Notes: generated from the letters alone by a model not told the origin. Positions 32,872-41,960 are shown, counted from the stretch's first letter. The stretch: 64,000 bases of DNA from Sphingomicrobium marinum (GCF_026157105.1 NZ_JANPVQ010000001.1:1667501-1731500); one strand, 5' to 3'. Numbers and translations are program-made.

Positions 32872-33951
32872 TCAAGCGTCATAATCGACCTTCACGCCAT
32901 CGCCCTTGGGGACCGATTGGCAGGTCAGGATATAGCCGGCTTCGATCTCTTCGTCGGTAAGCCCGTAGCGCGCCCCCATTTCGACTTCGCCTTCGATCAC
33001 TTTGGCGCGGCAGGTGGCGCACACGCCCGCCTTGCAAGCAAACGGCGCGGGCAGCCCGGCCTCGCGCGCGCTGTCGAGAATATTGTCGCCATCGAAGGCA
33101 ACCTTGCGGGCGCGGCCATCGAGCGTGACCCACAACGTGGTGCCCGAAGCCTCTTGCTTGAGTTTGGCGACCCGCTTGGACGCCGCTGCCGACGGCGTGC
33201 CGGCGGTGAAACGCTCGATATGGATCCGAGGCTTGTCGACCCCCTTGTCGAGCAAGGCCGCTTCGGCCGCGTCCATCATCGGGCCGGGCCCGCAGATAAA
33301 ATAGCCTTCGACCGCTTTGGGATCCTGGACGAACGTATCGAGGATCATGTCGCACGTTTCGCGCGTCAGCATTCCGTTGAACAAGTCCACCTCGCCCGCC
33401 TCGTCGGAAAGGAAGTGGAACAGCTCGAAGCGGCCCATGTAGCGGTCCTTGAGATCGCTGAGCTCGTCGAGGAAGATGATCGAATTGCTGTCGCGGTTGC
33501 CATAAAACAGCGTGAAGCGGCTTTTCGGTTCGCTGATCATCGCAGTACGAATGAGGCTCATCACGGGCGTGATCCCGCTGCCACCAGCAAAAGCCACGTA
33601 ACGCCGCGCCCCAGCGTCGGCGTCGAATTGGGTCGTGAAGCTGCCATGCGGCGGCATGACTTCTAGCGTATCGCCTGGCTTCAGTTCATCGCCGACCCAG
33701 TTGGAGAATACCCCGCCCTCGATCCGTTTGACGGTGACCTTCCACACGCCCTCATGCGGCGCCACGCAAAGCGAATAGTTGCGCCGCACTTCCTCGCCGT
33801 CGATCTCTGCTTTCAGCGTCAGGTGCTGGCCTGCCTTGAAGGCGAACAGCGGCTGGTGCTGCTCGGGCACTTCGAAAAGGATCGAGTTCGCATCGTCGGT
33901 TTCGGCGATCACGTCGGCGACGCGAAGCTCGATAAATTCGTCCTTGCTCAT
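32872..33951 (-). CDS. paaE: Phenylacetyl-CoA epoxidase reductase subunit
   Basis: A 359-aa protein. It passes electrons from NADPH to the PaaAC oxygenase. An FAD-binding ferredoxin-reductase domain (about 1-105, RRNYSLCVAPHEG) is followed by an NAD(P)-binding domain (~115-235, GGSGITPVMS, FICGPGPMM). A C-terminal plant-type 2Fe-2S domain ends the protein (~265-359; CKAGVCATCRAKV with the fourth Cys in LTCQSVPKG). ATG 33951 lies 4 bp after the paaC stop. The longer frame from 34107 is unsupported because it would overlap paaC. Confidence 0.95.
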   Translation of the reverse strand: MSKDEFIELRVADVIAETDDANSILFEVPEQHQPLFAFKAGQHLTLKAEIDGEEVRRNYSLCVAPHEGVWKVTVKRIEGGVFSNWVGDELKPGDTLEVMPPHGSFTTQFDADAGARRYVAFAGGSGITPVMSLIRTAMISEPKSRFTLFYGNRDSNSIIFLDELSDLKDRYMGRFELFHFLSDEAGEVDLFNGMLTRETCDMILDTFVQDPKAVEGYFICGPGPMMDAAEAALLDKGVDKPRIHIERFTAGTPSAAASKRVAKLKQEASGTTLWVTLDGRARKVAFDGDNILDSAREAGLPAPFACKAGVCATCRAKVIEGEVEMGARYGLTDEEIEAGYILTCQSVPKGDGVKVDYDA

Positions 33952-33955
33952 CGTC

Positions 33956-34807
33956 CTACCACTCGGCGTCCGGATAGGTGCGGGGCAGGAATTGCATGAC
34001 GGCGAGCAGGTGGCCGAGATGTTCGGAATGATGGCCGCGCCGACCGCCAAGGATCGGGCGCTGGTCTTCAGGAACAGGGAGCTGCGCTTCGCCCAGTACC
34101 GCGGCAATGGCGCCGCGATATTCGTCTTCGAACGTGCGCGGATCGACCGCGATACCGCGCTCGATCAACTCCTGCTTGTCCTCGGTGACCTCGAACAATT
34201 CGGGAATGAAGCGCCAATTCCAGTCGAGCCCTTCGGCCATGCGGCGCGCGCTTTCCTCGGTGCCATCGCCAAGGCGGACGACCCAGTCGCTCGCCAGTTC
34301 GCGGTGATAGGCGACTTCCTTCACGCTTTTCGCGGCGATGCCGGCGATCGTCTCGTCCTTCGATTCCGCCAAGCGACCGAGCAGCATGTGCTGCCACGTG
34401 GAAAAGAGCAGTTGGCGCGCCATCGTCTGCGCGAAATCGCCATTGGGCTGTTCGACCAGCAGGCAGTTTTTGAAGTCCAAGACGTCGCGGTGGAACGCCA
34501 GCTCGTCGGCGTCCTGCGCGTTGCTCGATCGCCCCGCCGCGGTGAGGAAATTGGTCGCCTGCCCGATCAGGTCGAGCCCCATGTTGGCAAGGCTCAGGTC
34601 GACCTCGACCGAGGCGGCGTGTCCGCACCATTCGCCCAGCCGCTGGCCAAGGATCAGCGCATCATCGCCAAGCTCCAGCAGGTAATCGACCGTTGCGGCA
34701 TCATGCGCGCCCTCGCTCGGCGCGTCGAAACTGCCCCTCGGCAGTCGACCGTCTTTCGCCTCGGCCTTGGCTTCGTCTTTCTCGGAAATGGTCGGCAAGC
34801 TTGGCAT
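33956..34807 (-). CDS. paaC: Phenylacetyl-CoA epoxidase structural subunit
   Basis: A 283-aa ferritin-like protein that partners PaaA. It shows the expected GDDALILGQRLGEWCGHA start, DLIGQATNFL, and the His/Glu-rich VAYHRELASDWVVRLGDGTEES. Its metal site is degenerate in the family, so it serves as scaffold. Its start overlaps the paaB stop (TGATG), and paaE follows after 4 bp. Confidence 0.95.
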   Translation of the reverse strand: MPSLPTISEKDEAKAEAKDGRLPRGSFDAPSEGAHDAATVDYLLELGDDALILGQRLGEWCGHAASVEVDLSLANMGLDLIGQATNFLTAAGRSSNAQDADELAFHRDVLDFKNCLLVEQPNGDFAQTMARQLLFSTWQHMLLGRLAESKDETIAGIAAKSVKEVAYHRELASDWVVRLGDGTEESARRMAEGLDWNWRFIPELFEVTEDKQELIERGIAVDPRTFEDEYRGAIAAVLGEAQLPVPEDQRPILGGRRGHHSEHLGHLLAVMQFLPRTYPDAEW

Positions 34808-35088
34808 CAGATGTGCTTCACCTCGTCCGGAATGTCGTAGAATGTCGGGTGGCGATACACCTTGTCGGCGGCAGGCTCGAATATCTGGCCGCTTTCATCG
34901 GGATCGCTGGCGACAATGTCGTCCGACTTCACTACCCACAGGCTTACGCCTTCCATGCGGCGCGTATAAGTGTCGCGCGCGTGGTTCAAAGCCATTTCCT
35001 TGTCGGGCGCATGCACGCTGCCGACGTGGCGGTGGCTGAGCCCGCCGCGCGAGCGCACAAATACTTCCCAAAGCGGCCAGTCAGACAT
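34807..35088 (-). CDS. paaB: Phenylacetyl-CoA epoxidase subunit B
   Basis: A 93-aa small subunit with the family pattern WPLWEVFVRSRGGLSHRHVGSVHAPD and ALNHARDTYTRR; it bridges the PaaAC catalytic dimers. ATG 35088 is chosen because GGGAGA lies just upstream; an in-frame GTG 35103 would add five residues. It overlaps paaC by TGATG. Confidence 0.95.
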   Translation of the reverse strand: MSDWPLWEVFVRSRGGLSHRHVGSVHAPDKEMALNHARDTYTRRMEGVSLWVVKSDDIVASDPDESGQIFEPAADKVYRHPTFYDIPDEVKHI

Positions 35089-35142
35089 GATCTCTCCCGT
35101 CACTATGCGGGCTGGGGCTTAGGCGCTTGACCGCCGCAATGT

Positions 35143-36150
35143 CTAGGCCGCAGCGGCAGCGCGCTTTTTCGCTTCGTGCGCGTCAGCAGCTTCGCGGACC
35201 CAAGCCTGCGTTTCCCAAGCATCGCGGCGCGCCTTCATACGCTCCTTGGCGACCGGGCCTTCGCCGCGCACGACCGCGTAAAATTCTTCCCAGTCGATGT
35301 CACCAAAATCATAGCCACCTTTTTCCTCGTTCCACTTCAGATCGGGATCGGGAACCGTTAGGCCAAGATATTCCGCCTGCGGGACCGAGATATCGACGAA
35401 CTTCTGGCGCAGCTCATCATTGGTCTCGCGCTTGATACGCCAGCGCATCGAACGCTCGGTATTGGGCGACTTGTCATCGGGCGGACCGAACATCATCAGG
35501 CTCGGCCACCACCAGCGATTGAGCGCATCCTGCGCCATCCGCTTCTGTTCGTCGGTGCCATTGGCGAGCGCGATCATCGCTTCGTAGCCTTGGCGCTGGT
35601 GGAAGCTTTCTTCCTTGCACACCCGCACCATCGCACGAGCATAGGGCCCATAGCTGGTGCGCTGCAGCGGGACCTGGTTCATGATCGCCGCTCCATCGAC
35701 CAGCCAGCCGATCGCCGCGATATCCGCCCAGGTAAGCGTCGGATAGTTGAAGATGGTGCTGTACTTCGCCTTGCCCGAATGCAGCGCCTCGATCATTTCC
35801 TCGCGGCTCGTGCCGAGCGTTTCGGCGGCGCAATAGAGATAGAGGCCGTGGCCTGCCTCGTCCTGTACCTTGGCGAGCAGGATGGCCTTGCGGCGCAGCG
35901 ACGGCGCACGGCTGATCCAGTTCCCTTCGGGCAGCATACCCACGATCTCGCTATGCGCGTGCTGCGAAATCTGGCGCACCAGCGTCTTGCGATACGCCTC
36001 GGGCATCCAGTCCTTGGGCTCGATGAACTCGTCGGCGGCCACCCTCGCTTCGAAGGCGTCTACCAGATGCTGCGGTTCGCCCCCGTCGATCGAGGTGACT
36101 TTGGTGGGATTCTTCGGGCCGTCGCCCTTGTCGAGTTCGGTCGTGTACAT
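35143..36150 (-). CDS. paaA: Phenylacetyl-CoA epoxidase catalytic subunit
   Basis: PaaA is the di-iron monooxygenase that epoxidises the CoA-activated ring. The 335-aa protein has the ligand segments [27 protein letters not shown] and [13 protein letters not shown], and a C-terminus of the usual alphaproteobacterial length. ATG 36150 was chosen; an in-frame TTG 36186 could add 12 residues ([12 protein letters not shown]), and neither has a convincing ribosome site. paaABCE run in order on the minus strand; no paaD is present. Confidence 0.94.
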   Translation of the reverse strand: MYTTELDKGDGPKNPTKVTSIDGGEPQHLVDAFEARVAADEFIEPKDWMPEAYRKTLVRQISQHAHSEIVGMLPEGNWISRAPSLRRKAILLAKVQDEAGHGLYLYCAAETLGTSREEMIEALHSGKAKYSTIFNYPTLTWADIAAIGWLVDGAAIMNQVPLQRTSYGPYARAMVRVCKEESFHQRQGYEAMIALANGTDEQKRMAQDALNRWWWPSLMMFGPPDDKSPNTERSMRWRIKRETNDELRQKFVDISVPQAEYLGLTVPDPDLKWNEEKGGYDFGDIDWEEFYAVVRGEGPVAKERMKARRDAWETQAWVREAADAHEAKKRAAAAA

Positions 36151-36219
36151 AGGCTTGGAATTAGGGATTTTCTGCGCCAAATTCAATCGGGACTTACGAC
36201 GGTAGGAGCGTCAGGCGTG

Positions 36220-36426
36220 ATGAGAGATTGCCCCAGATGCGGATCGAGCCAGATTGAGGAGGGCTACCAGCTCGACAAGGGCTATGGTGAGACCCATCTT
36301 GGCGGCTTCATCCGCGGCAAGCCGGACAAGCGCTGGTACGGATACAAGTTCGCCAAGGAAGATCGCATTCCGATCACGCAATATCGCTGCAAACGCTGCG
36401 GCTTTCTGGAAAGCTACGCCAAGTAG
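36220..36426 (+). CDS. Small zinc-ribbon protein
   Basis: A 68-aa protein with two zinc knuckles: CPRCGSSQIEEG at the N-terminus and CKRCGFLESYA at the C-terminus. The middle is basic (RGKPDKRWYGYKF). The function is unknown, but two treble-clef knuckles suggest nucleic-acid or protein binding. ATG 36220 has an AGGAG element upstream. It is divergent from paaA (69 bp) and its stop lies 2 bp from the end of the DUF4402 gene on the other strand. Confidence 0.7.
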   Translation: MRDCPRCGSSQIEEGYQLDKGYGETHLGGFIRGKPDKRWYGYKFAKEDRIPITQYRCKRCGFLESYAK

Positions 36427-36428
36427 CG

Positions 36429-36938
36429 TCACTCATATTCGGCGGTGATTTCGATGATGCCTTCGTAATCTCCCGCAGCCGTTTCGGGCACAAGCAAAGT
36501 GCCCCCGACGCCGAAATCTACACCCTGGTTGCCCGAATTGGGTATGACCACGCGCGAAGGCGTGATCGGGGTAAAGCTGATCGTGTCGCGCGTGACGCTA
36601 TTTTCCAGATTGCTGGCACTCGACCTGATCACGACGTTGAGCCGGTTGGAGCCCTTGATATTGAAGATGCCCGGCAGCGGCGTGCCGGTACACAACAGAG
36701 GCGCCGGACAGTCGAGCGTGCCATCAGGCTGGATCGTCACCGCCATCGTGCCGGCACCCTGGGCAAGGATGATGGTGCCGAAATCGAGATCCTGCTGGCG
36801 GGTCAGCACCAACGGCTTGACCAGCTTCACCTTCACCTTCGCATCGGTGCGCTGGGCGTACGCCGTCTCCGGCGCCGCGACGAACGCAACCGTCAGCGCC
36901 ACTAGGGCGCACAGGCGTGAAAGTGGGTTCATCACCAT
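36429..36938 (-). CDS. DUF4402 domain secreted protein
   Basis: A 169-aa protein with a signal peptide (LVALTVAFVAAPETAYAQ). The mature part is a beta-sandwich with the DUF4402 pattern QDLDFGTIILAQGAGTMAVTIQPDG and a late DYEGIIEITAEYE. Such proteins resemble fimbrial or extracellular structural modules. The start is ATG 36938, with ATG 36932 as an alternative. Confidence 0.8.
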   Translation of the reverse strand: MVMNPLSRLCALVALTVAFVAAPETAYAQRTDAKVKVKLVKPLVLTRQQDLDFGTIILAQGAGTMAVTIQPDGTLDCPAPLLCTGTPLPGIFNIKGSNRLNVVIRSSASNLENSVTRDTISFTPITPSRVVIPNSGNQGVDFGVGGTLLVPETAAGDYEGIIEITAEYE

Positions 36939-37011
36939 AACGGTGCCAAGATTGGCCCATTATGGTGAAAATCCCGTTAACCACGACGGCAAATGCTACG
37001 GCCTAGAAGAA

Positions 37012-37308
37012 TCAACCGGGATTACAGGCATTCCCCGGGTGAAGGAAAAATAGCTCCCCGTTCTTCTCGGGACGCGGCACGGCATCGCGCAGCACATAAT
37101 TGAAGAAATAGCCGTAGCTCTGCACCAGGCCGCCAGGATCCATCTCGTCGCCTTCCGGCGTGTCGTTGATGCCCGAATAAGCGCATTCCGACTTACCTTT
37201 GACGACAATATCCTTGCCGTTGCCGGTGATTTCACCTGCTGCAGCAGGACCTGCCATCAAACTGGCGACTGCCAGTACGACGATCGAATTGCTGATCGGA
37301 TCTTTCAT
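37012..37308 (-). CDS. Small secreted hypothetical protein
   Basis: A 98-aa protein with a short signal peptide (IVVLAVASLMAGPAAAG) and two cysteines (KSECAYSGIND and GNACNPG). No family was recognised. ATG 37308 is preceded by GAAGGGGAAG; the longer frame from 37371 is unsupported. It is divergent from paaG, with 167 bp between. Confidence 0.65.
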   Translation of the reverse strand: MKDPISNSIVVLAVASLMAGPAAAGEITGNGKDIVVKGKSECAYSGINDTPEGDEMDPGGLVQSYGYFFNYVLRDAVPRPEKNGELFFLHPGNACNPG

Positions 37309-37475
37309 GGTCTTCCCCTTCGTTTCCTGTTTGCAGGAACGCTCGACCCATCTCCGACTCGGCGGAGACAATGTTTTCTATACACTTATGTTAAGACTTT
37401 GCACAGGAGACCGGGTTGCATCCACGGCTTTGCTCATCGAAAAGAAGCATCCGTTTATCGGCAGGAATCAGCCCC

Positions 37476-38255
37476 TTGGCTTACGAAAATATCAACGTCG
37501 AGATTGACGGGCACATTGCCCGCATAACGCTCAACCGCCCTGATCGCCTCAACAGCTTTACCGCAGCGATGCATGCTGAATTGAAGCATGCGCTGACCGG
37601 CCTTGAGGGTGTTCGCGTCATTATCCTCACCGGCGAAGGCCGCGGCTTTTGCGCCGGCCAGGATCTCAACGATCGCAATGTCGCACCGGGCGAGACGGTC
37701 GACCTGGGCGAAACGGTGGAAGCCAGCTGGAACCCGCTGATCCGTATGCTCGCGACGATGCCGCAAATCATCATCGCGCGCGTCAATGGCGTGGCCGCAG
37801 GCGCGGGCGCCAACATCGCCCTTGCCTGCGATATTGTTATCGCAGCGAAATCCGCCAAATTCATCCAGGGGTTTGCCAAGCTTGGGCTAATCCCCGACAG
37901 CGGCGGCAGTTGGCATCTGACCCGCCACCTCGGTCAGGCCCGCGCGCTCGGCCTCGCGCTGACCGACGCGCCGCTTTCGGCAGAACAGGCGGCCGATTGG
38001 GGCCTGATCTGGAAGGCGGTCGACGACGATGCGCTCGATGATGAAGTCGATGAACTTGCGAGCAGGCTTGCTGCGTCACCGCCGCTGGGTCTCGCCGCAA
38101 TCAAGAAACTTGTGCGATCGAGTTGGAGCCGCGACCTCGACACCGAGCTCGACCTGCAGCGCGACGAGATGCGGCGCTTGGGCTTTACCGAAGATTACAA
38201 GGAAGGCGTTGCGGCATTCCTCGAGAAGCGCAATCCTGACTTCAAGGGCCGCTGA
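37476..38255 (+). CDS. paaG: Enoyl-CoA hydratase/isomerase, 1,2-epoxyphenylacetyl-CoA isomerase
   Basis: A 259-aa crotonase-fold protein of usual PaaG length, with the oxyanion-loop segments GRGFCAGQDLND and GVAAGAGANIALACDIVIA and the active-site Asp region GLIPDSGGSW. PaaG rearranges the epoxide made by PaaABCE into oxepin-CoA. The start TTG 37476 is chosen because an AGGA element lies upstream and the protein then begins LAYENINVEI as in the family. It is separate from paaABCE by about 1.3 kb and on the other strand. It overlaps the convergent PilZ gene by 14 nt. Confidence 0.9.
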   Translation: MAYENINVEIDGHIARITLNRPDRLNSFTAAMHAELKHALTGLEGVRVIILTGEGRGFCAGQDLNDRNVAPGETVDLGETVEASWNPLIRMLATMPQIIIARVNGVAAGAGANIALACDIVIAAKSAKFIQGFAKLGLIPDSGGSWHLTRHLGQARALGLALTDAPLSAEQAADWGLIWKAVDDDALDDEVDELASRLAASPPLGLAAIKKLVRSSWSRDLDTELDLQRDEMRRLGFTEDYKEGVAAFLEKRNPDFKGR

Positions 38256-38718
38256 CCAGCGCCGCCTCGACCGCGCGAAACGGCGTCGACAAGGTTGAAT
38301 AGACCGACTGTCCGATCCCGACGGCGACAAACAGGCCGACCAGTCCAAGGGAGGCAAACTGGAGACGTTGGCCGAGCTGTCGCTGCCAATCCGGCGTGCG
38401 TGTACGGTCGCGGCGCCTCTCGACCACGGCAAGTCCGAACTTGCGCCGTGCCGCGGGCCAGTCGTTGATGATGTCGAACACGGGCAGCGTGTCTTGCGTT
38501 TGCGCCCCGCAGCGCCCGTCCGCACTCCAGACGATCCGCGCGATGATGACGTGGCTGCCCCGCCGCAATTCCAGGTAATGCCCGCATTCGTAGCGACCGT
38601 TGCTCACGAAGCACAGACCGTGCTCCGAGATATTCGTGATCGTCGCATCGGACCAGCCGGACTGTCCGCGCAGGCGCGCCGGGACATGGGCCGGCACGCG
38701 TTCCTCGCGCTGTTTCAT
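38242..38718 (-). CDS. PilZ domain protein with a C-terminal membrane helix
   Basis: A 158-aa protein. The PilZ part (1-~95) has the NISEHG (NxSxxG) motif. The first c-di-GMP motif reads QREER rather than RxxxR, so one arginine is missing and binding may be weak. A transmembrane helix near residues 121-140 (LGLVGLFVAVGIGQSVYST) would anchor it in the membrane. It overlaps paaG at their 3' ends. Confidence 0.8.
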   Translation of the reverse strand: MKQREERVPAHVPARLRGQSGWSDATITNISEHGLCFVSNGRYECGHYLELRRGSHVIIARIVWSADGRCGAQTQDTLPVFDIINDWPAARRKFGLAVVERRRDRTRTPDWQRQLGQRLQFASLGLVGLFVAVGIGQSVYSTLSTPFRAVEAALVSGP

Positions 38719-38868
38719 CGCTCATACTCCCGTCCCCACGGGCGATGCGGCAAGTATCACGGATCGCACTGACAGGATGCTGCCGATCAATCCGAAGTGG
38801 AGCGGATGCGTGCCCCATTGCGCTCCAACCGGCGGCCAGATAGGCGAAGGGCCGATCAGGAGGCACGT

Positions 38869-40887
38869 ATGAAGACCATCCAGTTGTTGAACTATGCCCG
38901 CGGCGAATGGATCGAGGGCGACAATGCCCGCGACATCCCCAGTGCCATCGACGGATCGATCGTCGCGCGCACCGGGTCGGACGGGCTCGATTTCAAAGCG
39001 ATGCTCGATCACGCACGCACTGTCGGAGGGCCGGCGCTGCGCAAGATGACCTTCCATGAGCGTGCCTGGATGCTCAAGAGCCTTGGCCTCGCCATCATGG
39101 AGCGCAAGGAAGAGCTGTACGCATTGAACCCGCATTCGGGCGCGACCCGCGGCGATGGCTGGATCGATATCGATGGCGGCGCGCTGACGCTGCTTTCCTA
39201 TTCCTCGACCGGCCGCAAGCATTTGCCCGATGCCCACGTGACGCTCGATGGGCCGCAGGAAGCGCTGGCCAAGGAGCCGGGCTTCATCGGCCAGCACATC
39301 ATGACGCCCAAACAGGGCGCGGCGGTGCATATCAACGCCTTCAACTTTCCCGTCTGGGGAATGCTCGAAAAGGTCGCGCCGACGCTGCTTGCGGGGATGC
39401 CGTGCATCGTCAAACCGGCGACCGCGACCAGCTATCTGTGCGAAGCGGCGTTTCGCATCATGATCGACACCGGCGTGCTGCCCGAAGGCGCGGTGCAACT
39501 TATCGTCGGCGGGGTCGGCGACCTGTTCGATCACCTCGAGGGGCAGGATGTGGTGAGCTTCACCGGTTCCGCCTGGACCGCGGGCAAGCTCAAGAACCAC
39601 CCGACCGTGCTCAAGGAAAGCGTCACCTTCGTGGCCGAGCAGGACAGTCTCAACGCCTCGCTGCTCGGCCCCGATGCTTCGCCCGGCACCCCCGAGTTCG
39701 ATCTTTTCATCGCCGAAGTGGTCCGCGAGATGACGGTAAAGGCGGGCCAGAAGTGCACCGCAATCCGCCGTGCGATGGCGCCGGCCGCGCATCTCGACGC
39801 GGTCGAGGCCGCCATCAAGGAGAAGCTTGCCGCACTATCGATCGGCGACCCGCGCGAGAAGGAAACGACGCTCGGCGCGCTGGTAAGCTGTTCGCAGCGC
39901 GATGACGTGCGCGAAAAGATCGCCGAGTTGGTCGACGGCGGCGCGCGCATTGTCCATGGCGACCCTTCCGCCAATGTCGGCATCGAAGGCGGTGCGTTCA
40001 TCGAGCCCACGCTGCTACGCGCCGACGATCCCTGGAGCGCCGATGCGGTCCACGACGTCGAAGCCTTCGGGCCTGTCGCCACGATCATGCCCTACAAGGA
40101 TATCGATGACGCCATCGCGCTCGCCAATCGCGGCATGGGTAGCCTTGCATTGAGCTTCTTCAGCCATGACCCTGAAGCTGCAGCCACTTTCGTGCGCGGC
40201 GCGGCGGCTTTCCACGGCCGGATGCTGGTCATCAACCGTGACAACGCCAAGCTGTCGACCGGGCACGGATCCCCCCTCCCCGTCCTCATCCATGGCGGCC
40301 CCGGCCGCGCCGGCGGCAGCGAGGAAATGGGCGGTGTGCGCGGCCTGCATCACTACATGCAGCGCACCGCGATCCAGTCCACGCCCGACATGATCGCAGC
40401 CATCAGCGGCCAATACATACCGGGCGCGAGCAAAACGCAGAGCCAAGTCCATCCCTTCCGCCTCAAGATGAGCGAGATGGAACTGGGCCAAACCTTCTAT
40501 TCCGACACGCGCGAAGTCACGATCGAGGATATCGAGCATTTCGCGAACTTCACCGGCGACACCTTCTACGCCCACATGGACGAGGAAGCCGCCAAAGCAT
40601 CGCCCATCTTCGAGGGCCGCGTCGCCCACGGCTACCTCATCCTGAGTTTTGCTGCCGGCCTGTTCGTCGACCCCGATCCCGGCCCCGTGCTCGCCAATAC
40701 GGGTCTGGAGGATCTCAAATTCCTGACCCCGCTCTATCCCGGCGATACGATGCGCGTCGAACTGACGGTGAAGTCCAAGTCGATCAAGTCCGAGGAAACG
40801 GGCGTCGTCAAATGGCAGGTCGAAGTTTTCAACCAGGACGACGAACAGGTCGCGACTTACACACTTCTCACCGAAAACACCCCCTGA
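38869..40887 (+). CDS. paaZ: Bifunctional oxepin-CoA hydrolase / 3-oxo-5,6-dehydrosuberyl-CoA semialdehyde dehydrogenase
   Basis: A 672-aa fusion. The aldehyde dehydrogenase half (1-~520) has the catalytic Cys in KAGQKCTAIRR and Glu/Asn motifs NAFNFPVWG. The MaoC-like hydratase half (~545-672) has DIEHFANFTGDTFYAHMDEE and GRVAHGYLILSF. PaaZ opens the oxepin ring. ATG 38869 has an excellent AGGAGGC site. It completes the ring-opening steps together with paaABCE and paaG. Confidence 0.96.
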   Translation: MKTIQLLNYARGEWIEGDNARDIPSAIDGSIVARTGSDGLDFKAMLDHARTVGGPALRKMTFHERAWMLKSLGLAIMERKEELYALNPHSGATRGDGWIDIDGGALTLLSYSSTGRKHLPDAHVTLDGPQEALAKEPGFIGQHIMTPKQGAAVHINAFNFPVWGMLEKVAPTLLAGMPCIVKPATATSYLCEAAFRIMIDTGVLPEGAVQLIVGGVGDLFDHLEGQDVVSFTGSAWTAGKLKNHPTVLKESVTFVAEQDSLNASLLGPDASPGTPEFDLFIAEVVREMTVKAGQKCTAIRRAMAPAAHLDAVEAAIKEKLAALSIGDPREKETTLGALVSCSQRDDVREKIAELVDGGARIVHGDPSANVGIEGGAFIEPTLLRADDPWSADAVHDVEAFGPVATIMPYKDIDDAIALANRGMGSLALSFFSHDPEAAATFVRGAAAFHGRMLVINRDNAKLSTGHGSPLPVLIHGGPGRAGGSEEMGGVRGLHHYMQRTAIQSTPDMIAAISGQYIPGASKTQSQVHPFRLKMSEMELGQTFYSDTREVTIEDIEHFANFTGDTFYAHMDEEAAKASPIFEGRVAHGYLILSFAAGLFVDPDPGPVLANTGLEDLKFLTPLYPGDTMRVELTVKSKSIKSEETGVVKWQVEVFNQDDEQVATYTLLTENTP

Positions 40888-40892
40888 CGGTC

Positions 40893-40918
40893 GGAACGAT
40901 CCCACTAAGCCATTTGTT
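40893..40918 (+). promoter_or_regulatory. EcfG-like promoter of the CBS protein gene
   Basis: GGAAC-N17-TGTT matches the general-stress consensus except for one -10 base, 32 nt before the ATG. Confidence 0.5.
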
Positions 40919-40950
40919 TTATTCGTGATTCCCAAGGAGGAGAAACGAAT

Positions 40951-41382
40951 ATGCAGATCGATCAAATCATGACCAAGGACATCAAAACGGTCAGCCCAAA
41001 GGCGAGCGTCAAGGAAGCCGCGAGCTTTATGCTGTCGGAAGATACTGGCTTCGTGCCCGTGTGCGACGGTGAAAAGCTCGTCGGTACCATCACCGATCGT
41101 GACATTGCCGTGCGCGGTGTCGCCGAAGGCAAGGACGGTAATTGCTGCGTCGAAGAACTCATGTCGAGTTCGCCCGAATGCTGCTCGGTCAACGACACGA
41201 TCGAACAGGCCGCCCAGAAGATGAAGGAATGCCAGGTCCGCCGCCTTCCCGTGATTGGCGAAAACCAGGAGCTTGTCGGCGTCGTCAGCCTTGGCGACAT
41301 TGCTCGCGAGAGCGGCACCAATGCCGACGAGATGGCGCTGCAGGGCGTCAGCGCGCGCGGCGACCTGCACAAGCAGAGCTAA
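40951..41382 (+). CDS. CBS domain pair protein
   Basis: A 143-aa protein consisting only of a tandem CBS pair (MTKDIKTVSPKASVKEAASF; GTITDRDIAVRGVAEGKD; RRLPVIGENQELVGVVSLGD). It carries a cysteine cluster (NCCVEE, PECCSVND). CBS pairs sense adenosine nucleotides. It is monocistronic: GGAGGAG precedes the ATG and a strong terminator follows. Confidence 0.88.
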   Translation: MQIDQIMTKDIKTVSPKASVKEAASFMLSEDTGFVPVCDGEKLVGTITDRDIAVRGVAEGKDGNCCVEELMSSSPECCSVNDTIEQAAQKMKECQVRRLPVIGENQELVGVVSLGDIARESGTNADEMALQGVSARGDLHKQS

Positions 41383-41403
41383 GTCCCGCACCAATATGAA
41401 AAA

Positions 41404-41432
41404 GGGCCCGGAGGCATATCGCTTCCGGGCCC
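41404..41432. terminator. Bidirectional terminator between the CBS and atpF genes
   Basis: GGGCCCGGA..GC-ATATC-GC..TCCGGGCCC is flanked by AAAA on the left and TTTT on the right, so it can end both the CBS gene and the convergent atp operon. Confidence 0.85.
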
Positions 41433-41456
41433 TTTTCTGTGTGCTTTTCGAGTCGA

Positions 41457-41960
41457 CTAGATCTTGGCGATCGCCTCGTCGATCATCTTGGCATCGGCGT
41501 CGGCATCGGCCTTGTCGGCGATGATCTTTGCCGCCGACGCTGCTGCGGCGTTGGCGGCCAGCGCTTTCAGCTCGTCGACCGCCTGACGCTGCTCGGCAGC
41601 GATCTTGGCTTCGGCCATGGCCTTCTTGCGCGCGACCATTTCCTTGGCGTCGGCAGCCGCCTTCTTGACGATCGCGTCAGCCTCTTCAGCTGCGCGTTCG
41701 CGGATCGCGGCGGCGTCTTTTTCGGCAGCCTTGGCCTTGGCTTCATATTCGGCTTTGAGCGCTTCGGCTTCAGCGCGAAGCTGCTTGGCTTCGTCGAGCT
41801 GTTCCTTGATCGCGTTGATCTTTTCATCGAGCGCCTTGCCGATCGCGGCGGGCACCTTCTTCCAGACCATCAGGCCGATCACGACCAGCATCGACAGCGC
41901 CACCCACACCGTCGTGTCGGTCAGATAGCTGTCACCCGCGGCAAGCATCAGCTTAAGCAT
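41457..41960 (-). CDS. atpF: ATP synthase Fo subunit b
   Basis: A 167-aa protein. One N-terminal membrane helix (VWVALSMLVVIGLMVW) is followed by a long coiled coil rich in Ala, Lys and Glu that forms the stator stalk. It is the last gene of the Fo operon and overlaps the b' gene by 8 nt. Confidence 0.95.
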   Translation of the reverse strand: MLKLMLAAGDSYLTDTTVWVALSMLVVIGLMVWKKVPAAIGKALDEKINAIKEQLDEAKQLRAEAEALKAEYEAKAKAAEKDAAAIRERAAEEADAIVKKAAADAKEMVARKKAMAEAKIAAEQRQAVDELKALAANAAAASAAKIIADKADADADAKMIDEAIAKI

